DNA of 64,000 nt. It comes from Babylonia areolata. Taxonomy: Eukaryota > Mollusca > Gastropoda > Neogastropoda > Buccinidae. The notes beneath the pieces are model-generated. The model saw nothing but the letters and a program-made list of their open reading frames with translations. It was not told the origin of the DNA and ran no database searches. The DNA lies in the NCBI RefSeq assembly GCF_041734735.1, contig NC_134907.1, positions 7,472,596 through 7,536,595 of the forward strand, given 5' to 3'. The position numbers and the translations under genes are program-made. Of this stretch, positions 54,594 through 64,000 are shown piece by piece. Position 1 is the first letter of the stretch. Every line of letters begins with the position of its first letter.

Positions 54594-55753
54594 GCAGCAA
54601 AGCACACGCAGAGAATACAATCGACGATTACAAACGGTAGAATGTCACAATACAAGAATGACCACACCCTGAATACAAACTGTTGTAGCATTAAAAGTTG
54701 AAATATATTCAGTCCGCAACGATATCCCTGAGTGCCTCTTCAAGTCATATTCGACGGTTCACGGCGAAACACTGAGCTGAATATGTGCAACCTTCAGTTT
54801 AAAGTACGAATCGAAAACATGTAGGAACACTCGGACTTTCCGTACCTGCCATGCAATGAATCTGCAACTGCGGACAAAAACTGTATTACCCATGAACTGG
54901 GTGTAACATTGAGCCAGCCATGGGGATCGACTGACTATATCCTGTTAATTAAAAACTGGATTAATAACCCCACTGAGTTCTGTCAAGTTCAAAGTTAGCT
55001 GTACCAAGTCTATTTATCATAATTATTATTTTGGATCTGGATCTGGTGGTGTACTGACGCCGTAGACGCCACTTCTGGCGATGTAGACGCGACGGAATAA
55101 TTATGTATTATTGCAAACGTGACCACTGATTTACATACGGCATTAAAGAACAGAAAACAAATTATAAAAAAAAGCCAAATAAACAGATATACCAACAAAC
55201 AAAGGCTTGAGCGCCTTTACATGTAAGACAGGACGCGCCAAAGTAACAAAGGCATGCTGCGTCACAAAATTTTCAGTCTAATATTATCATCTTAGATGAA
55301 CAGATTATAAATAAATAAACGAACGAAAATCACAAAATTTTTAATGGGATATGACACGCCACTGTATGGCTGAACAGCTGTAGACTTGATCACATAATAA
55401 CTGAATATGTGTGGCTGTTCGATCCGCTGAATATTCACTGATCAACGCCTACCACCGTCTTAATTAATTGACTGCTCAGATGGATCCCATGCCCCATCTG
55501 CAAGTACATGAGTACATTCATGTCAAGATAGATAAATATGCGGGGATGAATCAAGCATGTGAATAAAAGCCTGCGAACACACTTCATGTTTTGGGCTGTG
55601 ATTGTGAAGCCATGCAAAGGATTTCCCTGATGCAGATGGCTGCACAACACATGATCCCACTGGTGGATGGGTGGGTCTCGACGCACTGAAGAAACTTACG
55701 GCATCAAGACTACTTGATTCTGCGTCATGCTGCAGCATCTATGACTGGATGAG
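53946..55753. other. Unique intergenic sequence with (CA)n and CpG patches
   Basis: 54,055-54,110 and 54,180-54,215 are alternating purine-pyrimidine patches (GTGCGCGTGCGCACGC, CTGCGCGCGCACACGC). A pure (CA)n lies at 54,555-54,591. At 55,030-55,045 there is GGATCTGGATCTGG, which could be the reverse complement of a short LINE tail. I see no convincing exon; open frames of 60-158 codons lack recognisable domains. Confidence 0.5.
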
Positions 55754-55812
55754 AACGTGCGCGCGCGCACACACACACCGTGACACACATACGCGCGCGT
55801 GCGCGCACACGA
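55754..55812. repeat. Alternating purine-pyrimidine tract (Z-DNA-prone)
   Basis: GTGCGCGCGCGCACACACAC followed by a short break, then ACGCGCGCGTGCGCGCACAC. Almost perfect RY alternation with CG steps, the classical requirement for left-handed DNA. It ends 18 bp before the SINE head at 55,830. Confidence 0.85.
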
Positions 55813-55932
55813 CACTGACACAAACACATGTGGAGTGATGGTCAACAGGTAACGCGTCCCGCGTAGGAAGCGAGAGAATCTGATCGCGCTGATTCGAATT
55901 ACGGCTCAGCCACCGATATTTTCTCCCCCCTC

Positions 55933-56560
55933 CAGGGAATTTAGATTAAAATTTGCGTTAGGTCAAAATGTCTGCAACAAAACCGTTCTTTTTACGATTA
56001 AATAGAATAAATCATACTGGATCACACTGATATAAATTTGACCACTATAGGGGGGCCGGGAACGTAAGTAGATTTTGCTTTTTAATGTCCAGAATCGAAT
56101 ATTTTTTATTACTTCTGCCTGTGATGACAAGCGCCTTAAAAGTAGTCGCAGGCAAGCACAGGCCGAAAGGTTTCGCAAGTGCGGTTTTTGGGGCGTCGGC
56201 AGAGGAAAGCGTTCAGCCGCGGTACAGTACATGTGACCTGACTGCTTCCGTGCTGATGCTGATCTGTGAGCAGGTCACAGCGCAGACAACTGATTCTGAA
56301 CAGTAAGCTAGGAACAGAGCTCTTTGGGGTCAAAAGGAAACAAACATTTTCAATTTCATGTATTTTATACTAAACTGGTAGAAGACGCAAAATCCGCTTT
56401 CATGAATGTTTTCCAGTTTCCTACCACTCATGACATATCATAAAGAATGAATCGGTATTATACCCCACTGCAAAGGTGAATTTACGAAGCCAGGGTCGGA
56501 TCATTTAAGTTCTTAAGTAAAATTTTGTTCATATTTTTACTCAATGACAACTGTGGATTT
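55933..56560 (-). repeat. Arm A of the 3.7-kb element (inverted)
   Basis: Reverse-complement relative of arm C. Landmarks are GTACAGTACATGTGAC near 56,222, TTTGGGGTCAAAAGGAAACA near 56,323, GAAAACATTCATGAAAG on the complement near 56,400, and GGTGAATTTACGAAG near 56,475. Confidence 0.82.
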
Positions 56561-56599
56561 ATCCTGCCTTCCGCTTTATTAATGTTAGAATATGAAATA

Positions 56600-57145
56600 T
56601 CTTAAAATGGTTAACCAGTTTAGGTTTCATAACTACGCGTAATAGCAGAGCATGAAATTTCCAAGTTGGTGCAATGCATGAAAATGTCAACATCATGTTC
56701 TTAGAACTAAAAGACGGCTTTCGAAATATATAATTTTTCTTTGTACATTCTTTTGAAATTGACTGTAAGAAACTGGCCAGTTAAGTGAGTTTGGTGGTTT
56801 TAGATTAATAACATTTTTTAAAAAGGATCATGAAATTGATTATGTTTCTATTGACAAATCTTATTTTCGTAAAGTCGTTATCACCATTGACTACTAACGG
56901 AGTTACTAAACAGTTCTGCGCAGATGTAATGTATGTACTGGTGTAGTACGTTTCTAGGACCGCATCGTAACTGCGATCCTTGCCAATGCACTTTGAAGCG
57001 CTTCTCAAAGTCCCTGGCAAATTTGAGAATATTTATTAAATATCAAAACTAATCATATTCCTGCCCAACATACCTAATATATCACTACTCATGATGATTT
57101 TATTTTATCTGAAAGAACGTGGCAGACCATTTTACATTTGTTCCC
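56600..57145 (+). repeat. Module B of the 3.7-kb element (direct copy)
   Basis: Runs in the same direction as arm C: AGCAGAGCATGAAATTTCCA (56,645; arm C 59,005), AATGTCAACATCATG, GACTACTAACGGAG (56,890), TATCAAAACTAATCATATTC (57,040) and TGATGATTTTATTTTATCTG (57,092). It is more diverged than A is from C, and its middle section (56,905-57,010) does not match. It lies back to back with A, so A and B form an inner imperfect palindrome. Confidence 0.75.
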
Positions 57146-57617
57146 ATGATTAACTGTTTACGTACGTACATTCGGTATTAACGATAAATGAGGTTGTATT
57201 ATTAGGATAAAGACACGCACAAACGGTTTTCCTCTAAATCTGAAAATATTGTGACAAAAAAACAACCGGGATTATTTATGTAATCTTTTCATTTCGGCAC
57301 AATTCAACAGAAACTGTTGTACCAAACAGGAACAATATGTAAGGTGCGGACAAAACAATGACTGTAATGAAAGCAAGATAAATATGATCAAAAAAATTAA
57401 CAACAACCAAACTACAACAATAACAACATACAATAACAACTAAAAATATATGGAATTTATGATATCTTCGTAAATCAGAACCAAAGAAATTTTGCCGTGC
57501 GCGGGGACACTGACCATCACCAAGCACTATAAACGGTGAAGAGGCTCAAACTTAAATAGTTTTCAAGAAATAATCACAATCATGGGTCTTTTCAAACTGC
57601 GTGATGTAGAAAGTGGC

Positions 57618-57639
57618 TTTCTATCAATATTGATAGAAA
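57618..57639. other. 22-bp perfect palindrome
   Basis: The sequence TTTCTATCAA-TATTGATAGAAA reads the same on both strands with no loop. It could be a binding site for a dimeric protein or a chance AT-rich palindrome. Confidence 0.85.
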
Positions 57640-57654
57640 TCGCGTGTGGGACTC

Positions 57655-57735
57655 ACGTTATCGGATACACGAGTATTTTGTTTTTTCCACACCCGTCATT
57701 TAGGATGATAACTCCGCTTTCGTGATCAGCTTCAC
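57655..57735 (-). mobile_element. Decayed SINE fragment
   Basis: ACACGAGTATTTTG, CCCGTCATTTAGGATGATAA and CTCCGCTTTCG correspond in order to ACACGAGTGGACTTTTACG, CCGCCATTTAGGCAGCCATA and CTCCGCTTTCG of the intact SINE at 60,181-60,555, in the same orientation. Only this middle part is recognisable. Confidence 0.6.
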
Positions 57736-58964
57736 TGACTAGCAAGCAAAATCCAAGTAGTTTATAAGGGGATACTTTGAACTTTGTTGTTTGGAACTTT
57801 TGATTCAACAAGTCTTCAACTGAAAGCAATCTTACTGAACTACATCCGTTGACTTGGTTCGAAATCTTACGCCAGTATCCGTATATTACCGCATCTCGCC
57901 ATGTCAGAAACAGTGACTGTGTCTAAACTTAATCGGATCAGAGATAAAGTACAAACAAACCATAACAACGACGAAATTAACATACACAGTTTTGTTGTTG
58001 TTGTTGTTTTTAATATAGCAACCACGGGGTGCGAATGAACATATCGGAGATTTCCGTGTAACATAATTTTTTTTTTTTTATTATGTACATCTCACACGCT
58101 GTCGGAAACAACACATTCTCTGAATCTGTGTTCAAACACACACGATTGAAGGGTGTTTGTCAAACCGATTTACGCTTTCCCGCGATGAATCCGCATGATT
58201 TATTTGGAAACAGTTCTAATTTTGTTTATATGTATATTTTTATTGGGTCGTTTACATGCACAGAAGTAACACAGAAAAGCGGAACTGAAAATTAATATGC
58301 GACGTCGATTGCATTTAAATAGTTGAATAGACTTTTTTTTTCAGAAAATGAGTGTATGTGCTGCAGAAGATAGATGTGTTGACCACCTGTTGCAAGTAAA
58401 GAACGTGTAGTGTATTCATTTATGTGCTTGCCTTTGAATGAATTAAAAAAAAAACACGTCAAGAGGAACAGGTTGTTTACGTCTGTCACGCGGGTTTTTT
58501 GCGTAATATTTCAAACTTAATGTACCATTTTTATGGATGATCAATGTTTTATTATCACAACGAAGGAATATAGATCAGGTCTGTATGTACTGGATATTAA
58601 TCAGGTTTGTACTTATTTGTTTCTGACCACTTCATGTTCAGATACACTGCCATGTCACAAAATGGCGCCGAAATTTTGGATGTTCTTAATAATTTTCAAC
58701 ACATTTAAGACACAAGAACAAACCATATTCTTACAAAATTGTTGCAGACGTTTCTCTAATGAATTGCAATCCTGATAACACGTGAAACATTTGAATAATC
58801 ATTGTAAACACATGTTTATACTGAATCAGACTGAGAGACCCCCATTTCCAACAAAGTTCTGGAGACTGACCCATTTTCATTTTCCAGGCAGTCTTTGCTC
58901 TTCATGACTATCTGATGCACTGTCTGGACAGTGCTCCGACAATGTTCATCACTTGAAACAACCT

Positions 58965-59626
58965 GGTTAACACATATTTAGATATTCATATACTACACGT
59001 TAATAAGCAGAGCATGAAGTATTTCCAAGTTGTGCATTGCATAAAATGTCAACATAATTGTTCTTACGAACTAAATGATCCCGTGCTGCCTTCGTAAATT
59101 CACCTTTGCAGTCAATATAATACTGTTTTCATTCTTTATGAAATGTCATGACTGGTAAGAAACTGGAAAACATTCATAAAAGTGAGTTTGTGTCTTTTAT
59201 CGATTTAATTTTTTTTTAATGCATGAAATTGAAAATATTTGTTTCCTTTTGACCCCAAAGAGTTCTCTTATTTTCTGTACGGTGTCTGTTATCTGCCGCA
59301 GTGACCTACTAACGGAGGTATAGGACAGCATCATCGCGGCAGCAGTCAGTCACATGTACTGTACCGCGCTGTACAGTACGCTTTCCTCTGGCGACCCCGC
59401 TTGCGTAACCCTGGCTTGCTCTTGCCTTGCCACTCTTTGTATGGCGCTCTCTCCGAGTCATGGCCAAATGTGTGACAAATAATTATTAAAAATCAAAATC
59501 TAATCATGTTGCTGCCCACCTACAGCGGTCAAGTTTATATCAGCGTGATCATTATGATTTATTCTATTTTATCGTGAAAAGAACGGTTTTGTTGCAGACA
59601 TTTTGACCATTTTTGTATCAGCCCTG
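58965..59626 (+). repeat. Arm C of the 3.7-kb element
   Basis: Best-preserved module: GGTTAACACATATTTAGATA, AGCAGAGCATGAAGTATTTC, CCTTCGTAAATTCACCTTTG, CCTTTTGACCCCAAAGAG, CACATGTACTGTACCGCG, GTCAAGTTTATATCAGC and GTTTTGTTGCAGACATTTTG. Inverted to A and direct to B. Confidence 0.82.
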
Positions 59627-59937
59627 GACTACAAGACCTTGAGTGGTGGTCTGGACGCTAGTCATTCGGATGAGACGATAAATCGAGGTCCCATGTGCAG
59701 CATGCACTTAGCGCACGTAAAAGAACCCACAGCAACAAAAGGGTTGTTCCTGGCAAAATTCTGTAGAAAAATCCACTTCGGATAGGAAAAAAAAAATCAA
59801 ACTGTACGCAGGGGAAAAAAAAAAAATAATAAAAATAAAAGGGTGGCGCTGTAGTGTAGCGACGCGCTTTCCCTGGGGAGGGCAACCCGAATTTTCACAC
59901 AGAGACTTCTGTTGTGACAAAAAGAGAAAATACAATG

Positions 59938-60180
59938 AGTGATCACGGCAGGACGGGCATCACAGCACAACTGACGCAACTGAACGTGACGCAACAGAAT
60001 AATTATGATTCAACACAACTAATTAAGCAATGATGACAATACGGTCGTACAACCGCACGGTAACGCAATACAGTGAAATATAACAATAGCTGGTATCATG
60101 ACAATTTGAACTGCAATGATTTTCAACGATTTACACACACACTGATACTGACCACAGATTTTCAGTCAATACCTTGATAG
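59938..60180. other. Short unique spacer
   Basis: Unique sequence between two SINEs. It is rich in ACGCAACAGAATAATTATGA-like A/C words. No gene or motif is supported. Confidence 0.5.
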
Positions 60181-60555
60181 ACCTTCGTCGTTCGTGGGCT
60201 GCAACTCCTACGTTCACTCGTATGTACACGAGTGGACTTTTACGTGTTTTTACCCCGCCATTTAGGCAGCCATACTCCGCTTTCGGGATTGTGCATGCTG
60301 GGTATGTTCTTGTTTCCATAAACAACCGAACGCTAGCTTAGATTACAGGATCTTTAACGTGCGTATTTGATCTTCTGCTTGCGTATACACACGAAGGGGG
60401 CGGTTCAGGCACCGGCAGGTCTGCACATATGTTGACCTGGGAGATCGGAAAAATCTCCACCTTTTACCCGGCCCACCAGGCGCCGTCACCGAGATTCGAA
60501 CCAGGGACCCTCAGATTGAAAGTCCAACGCTTTAACCACTCGGCTATTGCGCCCG
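60181..60555 (-). mobile_element. Full-length tRNA-headed SINE, minus strand
   Basis: Read on the minus strand: GGGCGCAATAGCCGAGTGGT (A-box region, 60,534-60,546), AAAGCGTTGGACTTTCAATC, GGTTCGAATCTC (B-box, 60,491-60,502), TTTTTCCGATCTCCCAGGTC, ACGCAAGCAGAAGATCAAAT, AACATACCCAGCATGCACAA, AAGCGGAGTATGGCTGCC, TAAAAACACGTAAAAGTCCA and ATACGAGTGAACGTAGGAGT, ending ACGAACGACGAAGG. The head is tRNA-like with a possible long arm, and the A and B boxes provide a Pol III promoter. It appears complete and only lightly diverged from the family I remember in gastropods. A fragment of the same family lies at 57.7 kb. Confidence 0.9.
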
Positions 60556-60643
60556 TCCCTCATAAACCGAACACCTTTATGAGCAGCTGGATCTCCGTAC
60601 GTGTCAGTTTTCCAGAGCTGCGCGTACTGACAGTGCAGCTAAG

Positions 60644-60716
<73 letters not shown>

Positions 60717-60904
60717 CCGCTGCATACAACCCAAGACTGAAACACATCATGTATCACGCTCGCGAAGCAATAAATACGAGCTAAAAAAACAAAACCAACA
60801 AAACCAACAACAACTCTAAGAGAGAGAGCCGGAGAGAGAGGAGGGGGGAGGAGACAGATAAAAAGACTACACAAACTTTTACCGTCACAAGTCATTCTGA
60901 CATG

Positions 60905-60949
<45 letters not shown>

Positions 60950-61373
60950 GTCCTGTGCATGTTTTTCTCGCTTGCTTTTCCGTGAAACATTTATGAGCGC
61001 CAAATTAATACTGATATAGCAATCACAAAGAGTCTCCCGTTGCACTGAGTTTTTTTTCTCTCTCTCTGTGTCTGTCTCTGTTGATGTTTAAACAAGACGA
61101 CTTGCGAACGGTCCTTTTTTTCATATTCTTTTTATCGTCATAATTCATTTATTTCTTTTATATTTTGACCCCCGACATGTCATCATACTGCCATCGTATG
61201 TTTGCAGGAGCGAGTAGTTCTGTTACACGGCTTGAGGCTCTTTATCGCGGCTCACTGGAAGTTAGGGACTAAAATGGCTGCCACGCGCGCGGCACACTCT
61301 CCTGAAGCTAACGGTCTATCTGTTTGGAAAAAAAAAACTGTGGATACTTTATGATACACGGCATTTCTGACGC
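60556..61373. other. Spacer with (TG)n and (CA)n microsatellites
   Basis: A (TG)n of 68 bp occupies 60,647-60,714 and a (CA)n of about 41 bp occupies 60,906-60,946. Between them is a purine-rich GAGAGAGAGCCGGAGAGAGA stretch (60,820-60,852). AAAATGGCTGCC at 61,271-61,282 is YY1-like. No gene is supported. Confidence 0.8.
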
Positions 61374-61605
61374 TTAACTCACTCAGTACGGCCAGCCCTC
61401 TCTTCTCCTCTACACAGACCCCTCGGATGTCCAGTGGGTGTCTCAATGACCCAACCTTTAGCTTCCGTCGTTAGAATTGTGGTATTCTTTGTCAACATTC
61501 ACCTCTTCAGTATAAGAGCCTTCCGCTTGCAATATTTTAATGATGGTAACTGGGGCGAAACGCTGTTAACGTCGTCTCTTTCGCCGTTCGTATGGAGAGA
61601 GTTAA
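61374..61605. mobile_element. 232-bp TTAA-flanked MITE, copy 2
   Basis: Same length and termini as 22,127-22,358, with TTAA at 61,374-61,377 and 61,602-61,605. The two copies differ by about 14 substitutions by eye, mostly transitions and including several CpG positions, with no indels. Imperfect terminal inverted repeats of about 17 bp. CGCTTAA just outside both TTAA ends is a chance similarity or an extended duplication. Confidence 0.92.
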
Positions 61606-61786
61606 CGCTTAAACGCGCAGGTCTGGCGTCTGCATCCCCCTATATAATCCCTTCTCCTACCTGTGTCCTCCCATTTAAACACTGATGATTTTTGTTGTTG
61701 TTGGGTCCTCCAACCTCCCATTTTTTTTTCAGTCCCACAATAAAAAAGAAGATTTTTTTCATGGTCCTCGTCTATTTTTCCCAATT

Positions 61787-61821
<35 letters not shown>

Positions 61822-61832
61822 TCCCCCCCTCC
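61606..61832. other. Short spacer with A-run
   Basis: Unique sequence ending in an A-run of about 27 at 61,792-61,818, followed by C-rich CCTCCCCCCCTCCC. No gene seen. Confidence 0.55.
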
Positions 61833-62064
61833 CAACGTACATTCTTTCGTTGAAATCAATGTACAACACAAACTGACACTGTAATTAAATAACAAAGAGT
61901 TGTAACTCTCTCACACACCGCAAAAAAGGTACACAACCTCCCCCCTCCCCCCAACGTACATTCTTTCGTTGAAATCCATGTACAACACAAAAATGATGAC
62001 ACTGTAATTAAATAACAAAGAGTTGTAACTCTCTCACACACCGCAAAAAAGGTACACAACCTCA
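61833..62064. repeat. 119-bp tandem duplication
   Basis: Two copies starting at CAACGTACATTCTTTCGTTG (61,833 and 61,952) and running through CACTGTAATTAAATAACAAA, GAGTTGTAACTCTCTCACAC and CGCAAAAAAGGTACACAACC. They differ mainly by AAACTGACAC versus AAAAATGATGACAC and by the length of the C-rich joint. GAGTTGTAACTC within the unit is itself a palindrome. Confidence 0.95.
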
Positions 62065-62592
62065 AGCCAATGCTGCTTATGCGACCGATTCAACCAGTAC
62101 ACAAGTGAACTGATAACGGGCACATTGGAGGAAACTCAGACACCTCCTCAAACTAAAAGGGAAGGCCCGTGCTTATCATTATACACTTCAACACTGTAAT
62201 TAAACATACAAAATCAGCGGCCAGAGAAAAAGGTATACCAATGTCTTTAAATCCCCGTACCGATGGACATCCCCCGTTCTTTAACGTTTGATGTGTGCTT
62301 ATACCATCATACCTCATCATCAATGTTCAAAGGACACAACCGTCTCGCCTGCATCATTGGTTAAAACGTAGGGTTATCAATGGCCACGGCATTGGTATGT
62401 AATCATTTGTAACCCATTTAAACAAACACAAACCATACTGTATCTGAAAGAGTAGATCGATGTTATTTTGTGTAAATGGATCAGTTAAAACGCATCACGT
62501 ACTTGAAAACTGGAACTGTACATATCATCAACCTGACTTAATTGCATTCTCCTCCAAATCTTTTTTTGGGGTGTGTGTGGGGGGTGGGGAGA

Positions 62593-62648
<56 letters not shown>

Positions 62649-62905
62649 GCACACATGCGCGCGCGCACTCCAATATTCAACATGAAATGTGACTCAGTGG
62701 TCAGTCGCCAGAACAACGATAAATGTATCGACTGACTGCTTTCAGCTGCATGTACCTCATGGGTACGTGTCTCACCACGGACTTAAAAGTCCCTCATGGG
62801 CACCTCACACATATCTTGTTTCCTTCCTTTCTTTCTTCCATGGAGTGACCACAATCAAATGTTGATTAGTCTGTCACTGTTTCTGCAGGAAAAAGCACTA
62901 ATTCT

Positions 62906-62952
<47 letters not shown>

Positions 62953-63053
62953 ACTTGTATATACAGAAGAAGAAAAGGACACGGCATCTATTTCGCATGA
63001 TCTTGGCTCGACCATTCCAGCTAGCGAAGTGCTCCCACTGAGATCGTATTTAT
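62065..63053. other. Unique sequence with two microsatellites
   Basis: Unique sequence. (CA)n at about 62,596-62,645 follows a G-rich run (62,568-62,589). (TA)n at 62,906-62,928 runs into (TG)n at 62,929-62,953. No gene supported. Confidence 0.75.
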
Positions 63054-64000
63054 AGGTCAGTGAGTGCTCCCCGGGGATAAACCCCGACCGACATAGCTCC
63101 AGCCCCCGTCATTTACTGCTGGTTTGATCCATGATTCCTACACAAAGAATGAAAAATAGCACTTTAAATTATTCCTACTTTCGTTTGGAATGGGATTAGG
63201 GCTGAAGAGAGTCGGTTTTAGTATCATGTGAGTGTCTGGAGAAGGTACCCTCGCTTTTCGATAGATTTATGCAGTATTACCTCCCTTTGGGATAACCGCA
63301 TTTGCAAGAATCGGAACTTCCATATAATTATTTATTGATATCTTATCAATGGTATTTTATATGTATAGATATGAATATGTGCGTCTCGGTGTTTGAAAAC
63401 AAAGAATAAGCTTTTCGAGAGGTCCTGTTGCAGCCTCATACCACCACAGACACATTACAACATGCTCCCCCCACCCCCTCCCAGCCCCCTGATGTTTGTG
63501 ATTCGATGTCTGACCAGCAGTGGACAACAAAATCTACTTTGAATAATTCTACTACAGCCCGAGGCATTCGCAGACACCAGTGAGTCATTTATAGTTCCAA
63601 ATGAAGACGAATATTCATGAAGTACTGAACAATCGTTCTCATATTCCAGCCATTTTTGAAGGGTGACGTTCACTGAGAGGCAATCACTTTATACGTTAAG
63701 CGTTTACTTTAGCGACAAAGTGCTGCACAAACTTTGCATGAGTGTTTGCAACTGAACCAGACCGTCTCAAGACACCCAAAACAAACATGACGTGTTTGGT
63801 ACTGTTTTGCATACAGCTGTTTCCGAGCGAGCTTATCGCGCTATTGATACTACCATACGACCTCGTTTGGGGTCATTTTGGAGCCGAAGATAGCTTCGGC
63901 AAAACTCGGAAAATCTCGTGTTTGACCGCCATCTTTGAATGAGGAACGAAGGCTGAGAGAAGCATGAAAATTACCAAACACGTCTAAAGTTAACACAACA
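63054..64000. other. Unique terminal sequence, possible approach to a gene
   Basis: No repeat is recognised. Balanced composition with more CpG than the rest. CCGCCATCTT at 63,926-63,935 (AAGATGGCGG on the minus strand) is a good match to the YY1 core often found near transcription starts. TTACCTCCCTTTGGGATAA lies near 63,278-63,296. The frame 63,742-63,942 (66 codons) has no recognised domain, so I do not call it. A promoter near the right edge is only a possibility. Confidence 0.35.

Larger units (their letters stand above)
57146..58964. other. Interior of the 3.7-kb element
   Basis: About 1.8 kb of unique, moderately AT-rich sequence. It contains a 22-bp perfect palindrome (57,618-57,639), a weak SINE remnant (57,655-57,735) and a short (GTT)n run near 57,992-58,006. 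The longest frames are about 65-83 codons without recognisable domains. AAAATGGCGCC at 58,659-58,669 resembles a YY1/E2F-type site, but no transcript is evident. Confidence 0.55.
55933..59626. mobile_element. 3.7-kb element with long inverted arms, inserted in the SINE
   Basis: Both ends read CAGGG inward (55,933-55,937; complement CCCTG at 59,622-59,626). After 20-30 bp of looser match the arms align well: GGTCAAAATGTCTGCAACAA at about 55,962 is the reverse complement of 59,589-59,608. The arms then stay alignable for about 600 bp, through TTTGGGGTCAAAAGGAAACA and GTGAATTTACGAAG. By-eye identity is about 75-85%. The interior has no long frame and no recognised transposase, so it is non-autonomous. 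CAGGG ends recall hAT elements, but no 8-bp duplication is visible. The class is unresolved. Confidence 0.8.
55830..59937 (+). mobile_element. Full-length SINE split by a 3.7-kb insertion
   Basis: Left piece 55,830-55,932: tRNA-like head with GTGGAGTGATGGTCAACAGG (A-box region), GATTCGAATTA (B-box, 55,891-55,901) and CCACCGATATTTTCTCCC. Right piece 59,627-59,937: ACCTTGAGTGGTGGTCTGGA, TTCGGATGAGACGATAAA, GAGGTCCCATGTGCAGC, GTAGCGACGCGCTTTCCCTG, GAATTTTCACACAGAG, CTTCTGTTGTGAC, and an A-rich tail. Together they follow the order I remember for one gastropod SINE family: head, central conserved domain, tail. The central domain matches the 40.4-kb SINE although head and tail differ. Confidence 0.85.

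Noticed and set aside
56600-59626. Direct modules B and C read as a pair of long terminal repeats
   Set aside because: A third, inverted copy is present, the ends are CAGGG type, and the interior holds no recognisable retroelement protein. An inverted-arm DNA element fits better.
63742-63942. 66-codon frame near the right end
   Set aside because: No recognised domain, start context or neighbour supports it.

Overview
The window is eukaryotic and almost gene-free. It most resembles a marine gastropod, probably a caenogastropod such as a periwinkle-like snail. That rests on memory rather than a search: the tRNA-headed SINEs at 40.4, 55.8/59.6 and 60.2 kb, and the 232-bp TTAA-flanked MITE at 22.1 and 61.4 kb, are families I associate with such genomes. 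No bacterial gene organisation, rRNA, free-standing tRNA gene or CRISPR array is visible. Most long open frames are by-products of tandem repeats whose period is a multiple of three.

Positions 1 to about 48,600 form one giant composite repeat field, all in one orientation. The plus strand is T/G- and pyrimidine-rich throughout. A limited set of modules recurs in a roughly fixed order: (P) a pyrimidine/GT-rich block with the anchor GGATGGGTGTGGGTAAGGAG, often followed by a poly-C run; (G) an A/T-rich block with 'TTCATAAATGGGTTCAAATG'-like sentences; (S) a degenerate satellite of about 33 bp built on GGATACTATAAAATTACTG; (T) a non-satellite module with 'GATCAGGTGTGTAAATCAGA', an AAACCAAACC stretch, a 'TTGTCTTGGCTGTGTGACAT' stretch and a 'CATGATTGAAATAAACAT' stretch; and (J) a short junction with 'AGTGGATGAAACGATTCC'. 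Recognisable T copies start near 5.5, 18.1, 22.0, 27.6 and 35.3 kb, with a partial one at 15.2 kb. Inside the P and S modules, different copies have each amplified a private minisatellite (periods about 21, 32, 33, 40, 44, 66, 75, 88, 97 and 102 bp). From about 42.8 to 48.6 kb a second macro-unit alternates P blocks with 'TTTGTCATGTTTGTAATGG' blocks.

Positions 48.6 to 64 kb have ordinary composition with scattered transposons. They hold a near-perfect 98-nt palindrome just before the boundary (48.3 kb), one short unrecognised open frame (49.9 kb), two LINE reverse-transcriptase C-terminal remnants of different families (51.6 kb minus, 53.0-53.9 kb plus), several SINEs, and a 3.7-kb element with long inverted arms (55.9-59.6 kb) that split a full-length SINE. 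The MITE and several microsatellites follow. No host gene can be called with confidence. The last kilobase is unique and may approach a gene, but nothing there is provable from sequence alone.
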